DNA of 22,788 bases from UMGS1781 sp045628105 (GTDB taxonomy: Bacteria > Bacillota > Clostridia > TANB77 > CAG-508), in NCBI GenBank assembly GCA_045628105.1, contig JAZQOX010000003.1, positions 1 through 22,788 of the forward strand. Reading direction: 5' to 3'. This document shows, piece after piece, positions 16,382 to 22,788 of the stretch. Below the pieces are notes generated by a model. It did no database searches, was not told the origin of the DNA, and was given only the letters and a program-made list of their open reading frames with translations. How positions within the stretch are numbered: position 1 is the stretch's first letter; every line of letters starts with the position of its first letter. The position numbers were made by a program, and so were the translations under genes.

Positions 16382-16410
16382 AAGGATGTGCATAAATAAT
16401 GCACATCCTT
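16382..16410. terminator. 12-bp perfect hairpin without T tract
   Basis: AAGGATGTGCAT (16382-16393) pairs with ATGCACATCCTT (16399-16410) around AAATA. It is placed like a terminator four bases after a stop codon, but an A run follows on the + strand and no T tract is present in either direction. It may stabilise an mRNA end. Confidence 0.45.
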
Positions 16411-16432
16411 AAAAAATAATGTCAAAAAAATA

Positions 16433-16461
16433 TTTACTTTTGTAAAAAAGATTGATATAAT
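16433..16461 (+). promoter_or_regulatory. Promoter of the lipoprotein gene
   Basis: TATAAT at 16456-16461 with TTTACT at 16433-16438 and a 17-base spacer. Confidence 0.7.
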
Positions 16462-16494
16462 ACAACCAAAGTAAAAATATATGGAGGTGAAAAC

Positions 16495-16914
16495 ATGAAA
16501 AAATCATTAAAAGTAGTTTTATTAGCTGCAATTATGTTAGTAATGATGTTAGCATTAACAGGATGTGGAAACAAATTAGTTGCAACAAAAACATCTGAAG
16601 AACAAGGACTTGATGGAAAAACAATGAAATACGAAGAAAAAATCGAAATTTCATTTAAAAAAGATAAAGTTGATGCTGTAAAAATGACTTATAAATTCGA
16701 TAATGAAGATGCTGCAAAAAGCATGAAATCATTATTTGATTTAGCTAAAGCATTTGCTGGAGATGAAATGAAAATGGATATTGAACAAAAAGGAAAAACA
16801 TTAACAATGAAATTAGACGCAAAAGCATATGCTGAAATGGCTGGAGAAGAAGCTACAATGACAAAAGATGAAATAAAAGCATCTTTAAAAGAAGACGGAT
16901 ACAAAGTAAAATAA
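16495..16914 (+). CDS. Small lipoprotein, function unknown
   Basis: The N-terminus is a lipoprotein signal: two lysines, a hydrophobic core (about 5-20), and the lipobox L-T-G-C with Cys24 as the lipidated residue. The mature part, about 115 residues, is charged and rich in lysine and glutamate and would lie on the outer face of the membrane. It loosely resembles small YehR/DUF1307-type lipoproteins (KVDAVKMTYKFDNEDAAKS, then a KGKTLTMKLD segment), but I would not assign the family from this alone. GGAGGTG lies six bases before the ATG. It has its own promoter and a strong terminator, so it is a single-gene unit that is probably well expressed. Confidence 0.88.
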   Translation: MKKSLKVVLLAAIMLVMMLALTGCGNKLVATKTSEEQGLDGKTMKYEEKIEISFKKDKVDAVKMTYKFDNEDAAKSMKSLFDLAKAFAGDEMKMDIEQKGKTLTMKLDAKAYAEMAGEEATMTKDEIKASLKEDGYKVK

Positions 16915-16930
16915 GTTTTTGTATTTATAA

Positions 16931-16971
16931 AAATAAAGGCAAATCTTGAAAAAGGTTTGCCTTTATTTTTT
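16931..16971 (+). terminator. Terminator of the lipoprotein gene
   Basis: AATAAAGGCAAA (16932-16943) pairs with TTTGCCTTTATT (16956-16967), with a T tract after it. Confidence 0.92.
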
Positions 16972-16976
16972 ATTAC

Positions 16977-17005
16977 TTGCATAAAAGGGATTTCTGTAAT
17001 ATAAT
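16977..17005 (+). promoter_or_regulatory. Promoter of ruvA
   Basis: TATAAT at 17000-17005 with TTGCAT at 16977-16982, spacer 17. It directly follows the lipoprotein terminator. Confidence 0.7.
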
Positions 17006-17061
17006 ACTCCATACAATAGGAAAATATTAAAAATCAGATACAATAGAATAAGGAGGAAACA

Positions 17062-17661
17062 ATGTACGCATATATAAAAGGTGAATTAGTTGATAAAGCA
17101 AATAACTATGTAATAATAGAAGCAGGAGGAATAGGCTACAAGATTTTCATGTCACAAAATTCAATAGAAAAATTGCCAGATGTAGGAGAAAAACAAAAAG
17201 TATTTACACATTATCATGTAACTGAAGACAATATAAGCTTATATGGATTTTTATCAAATGAAGAACTTAGAATGTTTGAACTTTTACTTTCAGTAAGTGG
17301 AATAGGTGCAAAATCAGCAATACAAATATTATCAAATATTACTCCATCAAGTTTTGCACTTGCAGTAATAACAAATGATGTATCACAGATGATAAAACTT
17401 CCAGGAATAGGTAAAAAAACTGCAGCAAGAATTATATTAGAATTACAAGATAAGCTAAAAACAGAACAAGCTATTGAACCTGCAGAAGGAACAGCAGAAA
17501 AGAAAGTTGTAAAAAATGATAATGTTAATGAAGCAAAATCTGCTTTACAAGTTTTAGGCTATACAGCAAAAGAAATAGAAAAGGCATTAGAAAAGTTAGA
17601 TGTATCTGGATTATCAATAGAAGATATTATCAAAAAGGCCTTAAAAAATTTAAGCAAATAA
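17062..17661 (+). CDS. ruvA: Holliday junction branch migration protein RuvA
   Basis: RuvA tetramers bind Holliday junctions and load the RuvB motor. The 199-residue protein has the N-terminal OB-fold (MYAYIKGELVDKANNYVIIE, through about residue 65), two helix-hairpin-helix motifs (VSGIGAKSAIQIL and LPGIGKKTAARIILEL, about 75-130), a flexible linker, and the C-terminal RuvB-contacting domain (ALQVLGYTAKEIEKAL, about 155-199). AAGGAGG precedes the ATG. ruvB is not next to it and neither is ruvC; the next gene is rarA, another ATPase acting on stalled forks. Confidence 0.97.
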   Translation: MYAYIKGELVDKANNYVIIEAGGIGYKIFMSQNSIEKLPDVGEKQKVFTHYHVTEDNISLYGFLSNEELRMFELLLSVSGIGAKSAIQILSNITPSSFALAVITNDVSQMIKLPGIGKKTAARIILELQDKLKTEQAIEPAEGTAEKKVVKNDNVNEAKSALQVLGYTAKEIEKALEKLDVSGLSIEDIIKKALKNLSK

Positions 17662-17689
17662 GTGTAGGGGTCGCCGCCCTCGGCGACCC
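17662..17689. repeat. GC-rich hairpin repeat, copy 2
   Basis: GGGTCGCCG (17668-17676) pairs perfectly with CGGCGACCC (17681-17689) around CCCT. It begins directly after the ruvA stop codon and shares the GTGTAGG lead with the copy at 2477. The following A run means it is not a + strand terminator. Confidence 0.85.
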
Positions 17690-17716
17690 AAAAAAATTAT
17701 ATAAAAAGGAGAAAAA

Positions 17717-18958
17717 ATGGATTTAAGTAAACCACTAGCACATAGAGTAAGACCTCAAACATTAGAGGAATTTGTTGGACAAGAGGAAGTCCTTGGCAAA
17801 GATAAAATATTATATAGAACAATAAAAGCAGATAGATTAACAAGTGTTATTTTATGGGGACCAACAGGATGCGGAAAAACATCAATTGCAAAAGTAATTA
17901 GCAATACAACAAAATATAAGTTCATACAATTAAATGCTGTAACAGCGGGTGTAGCAGATATAAAAGCAGCTGTTGAAGAATCAAAAAACCTATTCTTAAA
18001 TCCAACAGGAAAATGCATACTATTTATTGATGAGATACATAGATTCAATAAACTACAACAAGATGCATTACTTCCATTTGTAGAAAATGGAACAATAATC
18101 TTAATTGGAGCTACAACTGAAAACCCATATTTCTCAGTAAATAAAGCTCTAATATCAAGATCAATGGTTGTTAAATTAAAACCACTAGAATACAAAGATA
18201 TTTTTAAAATTTTAGAAAATGCTATAACAAATAAAGAAGGATTAGGAACATATAATATAGAAATAGAAAAAGAAACATTAGAGGCTATAGCAAAATTGTC
18301 AGGAGGAGATGTAAGAACAGCACTAAACACATTAGAACTTGCAGTTTTAACAACTCCAATGGATGAAACAGGAAAAATAAAAATAACAAAAGAAATTGCA
18401 GCAGAAAGCATGGGAAAGAAAAAAACAATGTTTGATAAATCAGGAGATTCACACTATGATAATATTAGTGCATTTATAAAATCAATGAGAGGAAGCGATC
18501 CTGATGCAACAGTATTCTATTTAGCAAGAGCAATTGATGGTGGAGAAGATCCAGTATTTTTAGCAAGAAGAATTGTAATTGCAGCATCAGAGGACGTCGG
18601 GTTAGCAAATCCCAATGCACTAGTAGTTGCAACATCAGCAATGCAAGCAGCTGCTGCAGTAGGAATGCCAGAAGCAAGAATAATACTTGCAGAAGCGGCA
18701 CTATATGTTGCATTATCAAAAAAATCAAACTGTTCATATCTGGCAATAAACAAAGCATTAGAAGATGTATCAACAAAAGATACAGGTGAAATTCCAATGC
18801 ATATAAGAAATGCACCAGCACAGGGAATGAGTGAATTCGGATATGGAGTAGGGTATAAATACCCACACGATTATCCAGGACACATAGTAGAGCAGCAGTA
18901 CTTACCAGACAAAATGCTTGGAACAAAATACTTTAAAAAGGACGAAACAATAGAATGA
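17717..18958 (+). CDS. rarA: Replication-associated recombination protein RarA (MgsA)
   Basis: RarA is a clamp-loader-like AAA+ ATPase that acts at stalled replication forks. The 413-residue protein opens with PLAHRVRPQTLEEFVGQEEV, which is typical. Walker A GPTGCGKT is at 48-55, Walker B ILFIDEIHRFNKLQQDALLP begins about 96, sensor 1 is IGATTENP, and the arginine finger region is SRSMVVKL. The C-terminal tetramerisation part has FDKSGDSHYDNISAFIKSMRGS, FLARRIVIAASEDVGLA and the ending GYKYPHD. AAAAAGGAG precedes the ATG. It is probably co-transcribed with ruvA, with the GC-rich hairpin between them. Confidence 0.96.
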   Translation: MDLSKPLAHRVRPQTLEEFVGQEEVLGKDKILYRTIKADRLTSVILWGPTGCGKTSIAKVISNTTKYKFIQLNAVTAGVADIKAAVEESKNLFLNPTGKCILFIDEIHRFNKLQQDALLPFVENGTIILIGATTENPYFSVNKALISRSMVVKLKPLEYKDIFKILENAITNKEGLGTYNIEIEKETLEAIAKLSGGDVRTALNTLELAVLTTPMDETGKIKITKEIAAESMGKKKTMFDKSGDSHYDNISAFIKSMRGSDPDATVFYLARAIDGGEDPVFLARRIVIAASEDVGLANPNALVVATSAMQAAAAVGMPEARIILAEAALYVALSKKSNCSYLAINKALEDVSTKDTGEIPMHIRNAPAQGMSEFGYGVGYKYPHDYPGHIVEQQYLPDKMLGTKYFKKDETIE

Positions 18959-18959
18959 T

Positions 18960-18984
18960 CCAATTAGGGACAGTCCCCAATTGG
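18960..18984. repeat. GGGACAG palindrome family, copy D
   Basis: CCAATT (18960-18965) pairs with AATTGG (18979-18984), then an A/C mismatch, then GGGA (18967-18970) with TCCC (18974-18977) around CAG. It has the same plan as copy A in the U32 gene. It begins two bases after the rarA stop. Confidence 0.85.
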
Positions 18985-19002
18985 CCCAAATTGAACATAT
19001 AA

Positions 19003-19038
19003 AAATAGCAAAACTTATTGTATTTGCTATTTTTTTTT
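19003..19038 (+). terminator. Terminator after rarA
   Basis: ATAGCAAA (19005-19012) pairs with TTTGCTAT (19023-19030) with eight more T after it. Confidence 0.88.
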
Positions 19039-19046
19039 GATATAAT
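19018..19046 (+). promoter_or_regulatory. Promoter of the HD gene and secD
   Basis: TATAAT at 19041-19046 with TTGTAT at 19018-19023, spacer 17. The -35 lies in the loop and first base of the right arm of the rarA terminator. Confidence 0.6.
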
Positions 19047-19074
19047 AACTTTCAAAAAAAGGAGGTAAAAACGA

Positions 19075-19734
19075 TTGGTTACTTTTGAAGATGTTAAAAA
19101 TAATCCTGAAATTCAGGAATTAATTAGTGGAGCACAGAAGCAATTAAATGCTCTTGGATATACAGAACATGCACAAAGGCATGTAAGCATTGTTTCTCAT
19201 AGAGCTGGCGAAATATTAAAAACATTAGGATATGATGCTCATAGAGTTGAACTTGCAAAAATTGCAGGTTATATGCATGATATTGGAAATGGTGTAAATA
19301 GAGTTGATCACGCTCATTCAGGCGCAATACTAGCATATACAATATTAAAAGATATGGGAATGGATATAAAAGATAGAATGGAAATCATGTCTGCAATAGG
19401 AAATCATGATGAATCAACAGGAACAGCAGTAAGTGATATATCAGCTGCTTTAATATTAGCGGATAAATCAGATGTTCACAGAGATAGGGTTGTAAATAAA
19501 AATTTAACTAGATTTGAAATTCACGATAGAGTCAATTATGCTGTTACAGAAGCAAATCTTAAGGTAGATGGAACAGAAAAAAAAGTTACTCTTGATTTAA
19601 CAATAGATACAAATATTTGCCCAGTACTTGACTATTTCGAAATTTTTATGGAAAGAACAATGATGAGCAAATATGCAGCAAAATATTTACAAGTTTGGTT
19701 TGAACTTGTTATAAATGGTACTAGATTACTATAA
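19075..19734 (+). CDS. HD-domain phosphohydrolase
   Basis: The 219-residue protein has the metal-binding HD signature: His36 in AQRHV, H68-D69 in AGYMHDIGN, further histidines in DHAHSGA, then GNHDE and a late Asp in LADKSDVHRDR. Such proteins hydrolyse phosphate esters of nucleotides or similar molecules in the cytoplasm; the substrate cannot be told from sequence. The start is TTG, chosen because GGAGG (19061-19065) is nine bases upstream and no ATG fits. secD starts 20 bases after the stop, so the two genes probably share a transcript. Confidence 0.85.
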   Translation: MVTFEDVKNNPEIQELISGAQKQLNALGYTEHAQRHVSIVSHRAGEILKTLGYDAHRVELAKIAGYMHDIGNGVNRVDHAHSGAILAYTILKDMGMDIKDRMEIMSAIGNHDESTGTAVSDISAALILADKSDVHRDRVVNKNLTRFEIHDRVNYAVTEANLKVDGTEKKVTLDLTIDTNICPVLDYFEIFMERTMMSKYAAKYLQVWFELVINGTRLL

Positions 19735-19753
19735 TAAGAAAGGATTGATATAC

Positions 19754-21154
19754 TTGAAAAAGCATAAGAGAATTATAACAATAATTATTATTTTAGTTGT
19801 GGCGGTTTTAATGTTTGCATCTTTTTTTGGTATATATAAAGTAAATGAAAATGGAGAGAGAAAAAATTTATTAAAAGACTACAAGTTAGGAATGGAATTT
19901 GGAAAAACTAGAGTAATTACAGCAGAGGTTGATAATGATGTAGTTTCAACAACAATATATGATTCAGAAGGAAATGTAGTTGAGCAAGAAGAAGGTGTTG
20001 AATACAAAGAAGAAGACGGATATAGAAAAGAAGAAGTTTTTGCAAACAGCGAAGAAGTAAAAAATAAAGAAAATTATAAGAAAACAAAATCAATAATAGA
20101 ACAAAGATTAAATAAAACAAATGTGGCAGAATATACTATAGATTTAGATGAACAAACAGGAAAAATGAAAATTGAAATTCCTGAAAATGAAAAAACACAA
20201 GAAGTAATTAATCTTATAGAAACAGAAAGTGGTTTTATGCTTTTAGATGGTGAAAAATTTGAAAGCGTTTTTGATGATAGTTATATAAAAGATGCAAATG
20301 TTTTATATAGTCAAGTTGACTTAGATACAGCAGTATTATTACAAATAAATCTAACCAATGAAGGAAAGCAAAAATTAGAAGAATTAGGTAATATTTATAC
20401 AAGAACAACAGAAGAAAAAGAAAATGAAAATGGCGAAACAGAAACTGTTACAAATTCAAAAACATTATGGGTAATATTAAATGGTCAATTAGTAGGTATT
20501 GCAACAGTATCAGATATTGCTTATGATGGATCAATTTTATTAAATTTAGGAATATCAAGTGATAATAACGAAATACAACAAATTGATAAAGCAGCAAAAT
20601 ACGAAGCAATTTTATTAAATTCAGGAATATCACCAATAGTTTATAGCTATTCAAGCGAAACAAATGAATCTAGAATTAATGGTCAAGATTCAATTATATT
20701 ACTTTGCGCAATTGCTGTAGTATTTGTTATTGCATATATTTTCTTAATTGTTAAGTATTCAGCAAAAGGATTTATATCAATATATTTACAAATAGGATTT
20801 TTAGCAGTTTTATTGTTGGTTACAAGATTAACAAACGTAATTTTAACAATGGAAGGTATCGCAGGAATTGTTATTAGTATGGTTATGGAATTATTATTTA
20901 CTTATATAGTTTTAGAAAATATGAAAAATAATAAAACTGAAATGTATAAAAAATCAAACTTAGAATTCTTCTTAAATACACTTCCAATATATATTGTAGC
21001 TTTAGTATTTTCATTTGCTGGAAAAGCATATATTAGCAGTTTGGGAATGACTTTATTCTGGGGTATTATACTTGTTTATGTATATAATTTTATATTCTCA
21101 AAATTCATCTATGAAAATTTAAACATGGAGGTAAAAAATGAAGAAATTAGGTAA
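19754..21154 (+). CDS. Divergent SecD-like translocase subunit
   Basis: SecD with SecF uses the proton gradient to pull exported proteins through the Sec channel. The start TTG 19754 has AAAGGA nine bases upstream. One N-terminal helix (about 7-26) is followed by a large outer domain containing SecD-like P1 segments (SIIEQRLNKTNVAEYTIDL, ending near LLNSGISPIVYSY), and then five helices. The block GIAGIV at 368-373 is the family's fourth-helix motif. The position of the usual proton-relay Asp (Asp519 in E. coli) is Leu381 here, with Glu379 two residues before. The head lacks typical SecD glycine motifs after the first helix. SecF is not next to it. I am fairly sure of the homology but not that it is an active proton-driven SecD. 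Confidence 0.75.
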   Translation: MKKHKRIITIIIILVVAVLMFASFFGIYKVNENGERKNLLKDYKLGMEFGKTRVITAEVDNDVVSTTIYDSEGNVVEQEEGVEYKEEDGYRKEEVFANSEEVKNKENYKKTKSIIEQRLNKTNVAEYTIDLDEQTGKMKIEIPENEKTQEVINLIETESGFMLLDGEKFESVFDDSYIKDANVLYSQVDLDTAVLLQINLTNEGKQKLEELGNIYTRTTEEKENENGETETVTNSKTLWVILNGQLVGIATVSDIAYDGSILLNLGISSDNNEIQQIDKAAKYEAILLNSGISPIVYSYSSETNESRINGQDSIILLCAIAVVFVIAYIFLIVKYSAKGFISIYLQIGFLAVLLLVTRLTNVILTMEGIAGIVISMVMELLFTYIVLENMKNNKTEMYKKSNLEFFLNTLPIYIVALVFSFAGKAYISSLGMTLFWGIILVYVYNFIFSKFIYENLNMEVKNEEIR

Positions 21155-21518
21155 AATATTATTAGCAATATGTGCATTAATAATTATTGCAGGAATCGTA
21201 CTAACAATAAAAAATGGATTTAAATTTGCAGAAGGATATTCTATGAATTTATTATTAAACACAGCAAAACAATATGCTATTTATTTTGCAACAACAGTTG
21301 TATTAGTTTTGGCATATTTAGGAATTAGATATAGTAAAAGAGGAATAGCAAAAACAATAGCACAATCATTATTAACAATTATATTTACATTAGTTTTAAT
21401 TTTTGCAATATTTATGATTAGTACATTACCAATAAGCAAAATTATTTTCACATTTTTAATTTTTGGATATGTATCTTGTATATTAATACTAACAGCATAT
21501 TATGAACAAACAAAATAA
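21138..21518 (+). CDS. Small four-helix membrane protein in the place of secF
   Basis: The 126-residue protein has about four membrane helices (roughly 5-23, 46-63, 72-94 and 97-119) and short basic loops (RYSKRG). The start overlaps the end of the SecD-like gene by 17 bases and has GGAGG six bases upstream, so translation is coupled. Helix 1 followed by KNGFKFAEGYS faintly recalls the start of SecF, where a similar Gly-x-x-Phe segment follows helix 1, but the SecF head domain and most of its motifs are absent. It may be a shrunken SecF or an unrelated partner. I cannot assign a function. Confidence 0.7.
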   Translation: MKKLGKILLAICALIIIAGIVLTIKNGFKFAEGYSMNLLLNTAKQYAIYFATTVVLVLAYLGIRYSKRGIAKTIAQSLLTIIFTLVLIFAIFMISTLPISKIIFTFLIFGYVSCILILTAYYEQTK

Positions 21519-21529
21519 TTCACAGAATA

Positions 21530-21564
21530 AAAAATCCTTAATATAATTATATTAGGGATTTTTT
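21530..21564 (+). terminator. Long-stem terminator after the SecD-like operon
   Basis: AAAATCCTTAATATAAT (21531-21547) pairs with ATTATATTAGGGATTTT (21547-21563 region) with one wobble pair, ending in a T tract. The ribosome binding site of the next gene follows at once (21565). Confidence 0.85.
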
Positions 21565-21579
21565 AGGAGATGAATTAGT

Positions 21580-21906
21580 ATGTTTAGAAGATTAATAAGT
21601 AAACTATATAGACACAAAGAAGATATTACTTTAAAAGAAATGCAGGAAATTATAAAAAACAATAAAAATGTTATTTTACTTGACGTAAGAAGCAATCAAG
21701 AATATAATGAAGGAAATATTGCTGGAAGTATAAATATTCCAGTTTATGATATAGAAAAACAATACAAAAGCAAACTTCAAGACAAGGAAACTACAATAAT
21801 TGTATATTGTAGTTCTGGAACAAGAAGCAAAAGAGCTATTCAAATATTGAAAAGGCTTGGCTATAAGAATTTATATAATATAGAAGGCGGAATAGATAAT
21901 TTATGA
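21580..21906 (+). CDS. Single-domain rhodanese-like protein
   Basis: Rhodaneses carry sulfur as a persulfide on a catalytic cysteine. The 108-residue protein has the whole fold: VILLDVRSNQEYNEGNIAGSINIPV (about 31-55), and the active loop C77-S-S-G-T-R82, which fits the six-residue CxxGxR pattern of sulfurtransferases. It ends with YNIEGGIDNL, typical of the family. The start ATG 21580 follows AGGAGATGA just after a terminator, and I see no clear promoter of its own. The stop overlaps the next start as ATGA, so it is coupled to dgt. The physiological sulfur acceptor is unknown. Confidence 0.92.
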   Translation: MFRRLISKLYRHKEDITLKEMQEIIKNNKNVILLDVRSNQEYNEGNIAGSINIPVYDIEKQYKSKLQDKETTIIVYCSSGTRSKRAIQILKRLGYKNLYNIEGGIDNL

Positions 21907-22788
21907 ATGAAATATTAGAAAAAGCGAAACAAAATATGGTATTAAAAGAGAAAGACTTATCAGAATATGCATGCAAATCAAATAGTGGAATTTGGTTAAA
22001 AGAAGATGTTGAAGATATTAGACCAATATTTTATAGAGATATTGATAGAATAATACATTCATCAGGTTATGCAAGATATATAGATAAAACACAGGTATAT
22101 TCATTTATACAAAATGACCATATAACAAGAAGAGTTTTACATGTTCAACTTGTTTCAAAAGTTGCAAGAACAATTGGAAGAAGTTTAGCATTAAATGAAG
22201 ATTTAATTGAGGCAATTGCATTAGGACATGATATAGGACATACACCTTTTGGTCATAAGGGAGAAAGCTTGCTAAATGCAATTTGCGAAAAAGAAAATAT
22301 AGGATATTTTTGCCACAATTCACAAAGTGTAAGGATATTGCAAGGAATTGAAAATTTAAACATAAGTATGCAAACATTAGATGGAATTCTTGCACATAAT
22401 GGAGAAATTCTTATAAATAAATATGAACATAACTCTTCAAAAACAAAAGAAGAATTCGAAAATGATGTATATAGTGCATTTTCAGAAAAAGACTATAGCA
22501 AAAAAATAATTCCAATGACAATGGAAGGAAGCGTAGTGAGACTTTCAGACGTAATAGCATATATAGGAAGAGATATAGAAGATGCGATTATTTTAGGAAT
22601 AGTAAGAAGAGAAGAAATACCAGAATTTCCAAGAACAGTGTTAGGAGATACAAATTCAAAAATTGTAGATACATTAATTAAAGATGTAATAGTAAATAGT
22701 TATGGAAAACCATACTTAAGCTTTTCAGACGATGTATTTAAAGCATTAATCGAACTTCAAAATTGGAACTATGAAAAGATATATAATT
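21903..22788 (+). CDS. dgt: dGTPase-like HD triphosphohydrolase (3'-truncated by window)
   Basis: The frame starts at ATG 21903, overlaps the rhodanese stop (ATGA), and runs open to the window edge (295 residues visible). The family cleaves dNTPs to nucleosides and triphosphate. Visible features are FYRDIDRIIHSSGYARY (about 40-57), ITRRVLHVQLVSKVARTIGR, the HD motif ALGHDIGHTPFGHKGE (His109-Asp110), and a later VVRLSDVIAYIGRDIEDA with the last metal ligand. These match the shorter Firmicute dGTPase-like proteins that usually stand just before dnaG and rpoD, so those genes may follow outside the window. Confidence 0.92.
   Translation, partial: MNEILEKAKQNMVLKEKDLSEYACKSNSGIWLKEDVEDIRPIFYRDIDRIIHSSGYARYIDKTQVYSFIQNDHITRRVLHVQLVSKVARTIGRSLALNEDLIEAIALGHDIGHTPFGHKGESLLNAICEKENIGYFCHNSQSVRILQGIENLNISMQTLDGILAHNGEILINKYEHNSSKTKEEFENDVYSAFSEKDYSKKIIPMTMEGSVVRLSDVIAYIGRDIEDAIILGIVRREEIPEFPRTVLGDTNSKIVDTLIKDVIVNSYGKPYLSFSDDVFKALIELQNWNYEKIYN

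Noticed and set aside
16382..16410. Ordinary intrinsic terminator
   Set aside because: The stem is perfect, but no T tract follows on either strand, so it is listed with low confidence only.

Overview
This window looks like chromosomal DNA from a very AT-rich Firmicute, most likely an uncultured gut-type Clostridia. The reasons are strong A bias on the coding strand, AGA as nearly the only arginine codon, strong GGAGG-type ribosome binding sites, and typical Firmicute gene sets (rbgA, mrnC, mraZ-rsmH-ftsL-PBP, pheST, dgt). Every gene I support lies on the + strand. There is no prophage, CRISPR array or transposase gene.

Layout. 1-904 is the C-terminal part of a membrane-anchored glycerophosphodiester phosphodiesterase. 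937-4883 groups genes for large-subunit RNA and ribosome maturation: rbgA and mrnC (overlapping), a tRNA-Glu(CTC), and a U32/RlhA-like protein. 4959-7628 is mutS with its own promoter. 7629-7950 holds a large imperfect palindrome followed by the mraZ promoter and a triple MraZ operator. 7951-12249 is a short division cluster (mraZ, rsmH, ftsL, PBP2/FtsI-SpoVD). 12260-12634 is a self-contained cassette with one 81-residue ORF that is clearly richer in GC than its neighbours. 12680-16134 is pheS-pheT. 16223-16914 holds two small genes, one a lipoprotein. 17000-18958 is ruvA and rarA. 19041-21518 is an HD-domain protein, a divergent SecD and a small four-helix membrane protein. 21580-22788 is a rhodanese and the start of dgt, which runs off the end.

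The most unusual signal is in the PBP2 gene. The protein is intact in sequence but split over three frames by two +1 shifts. Both shifts fall at the same in-frame hexamer, CGG-TGT (11447 and 11817), and skipping the C of CGG restores a normal PBP protein at both. By eye, CGG occurs in frame nowhere else in the native genes of the window; the only other copy is in the GC-rich cassette ORF. This suggests programmed +1 frameshifting at a starved or unassigned CGG codon. Two indels, sequencing errors or natural decay, are the alternative.

The second signal is a family of short palindromes built on GGGACAG/CTGTCCC and CCAATTGG, seen at four places. One sits in frame inside the U32 gene. Base composition changes abruptly there, from T-poor and A-rich upstream to T-rich downstream, with weaker versions at other copies. 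A separate GC-rich 9-bp hairpin repeat occurs twice.
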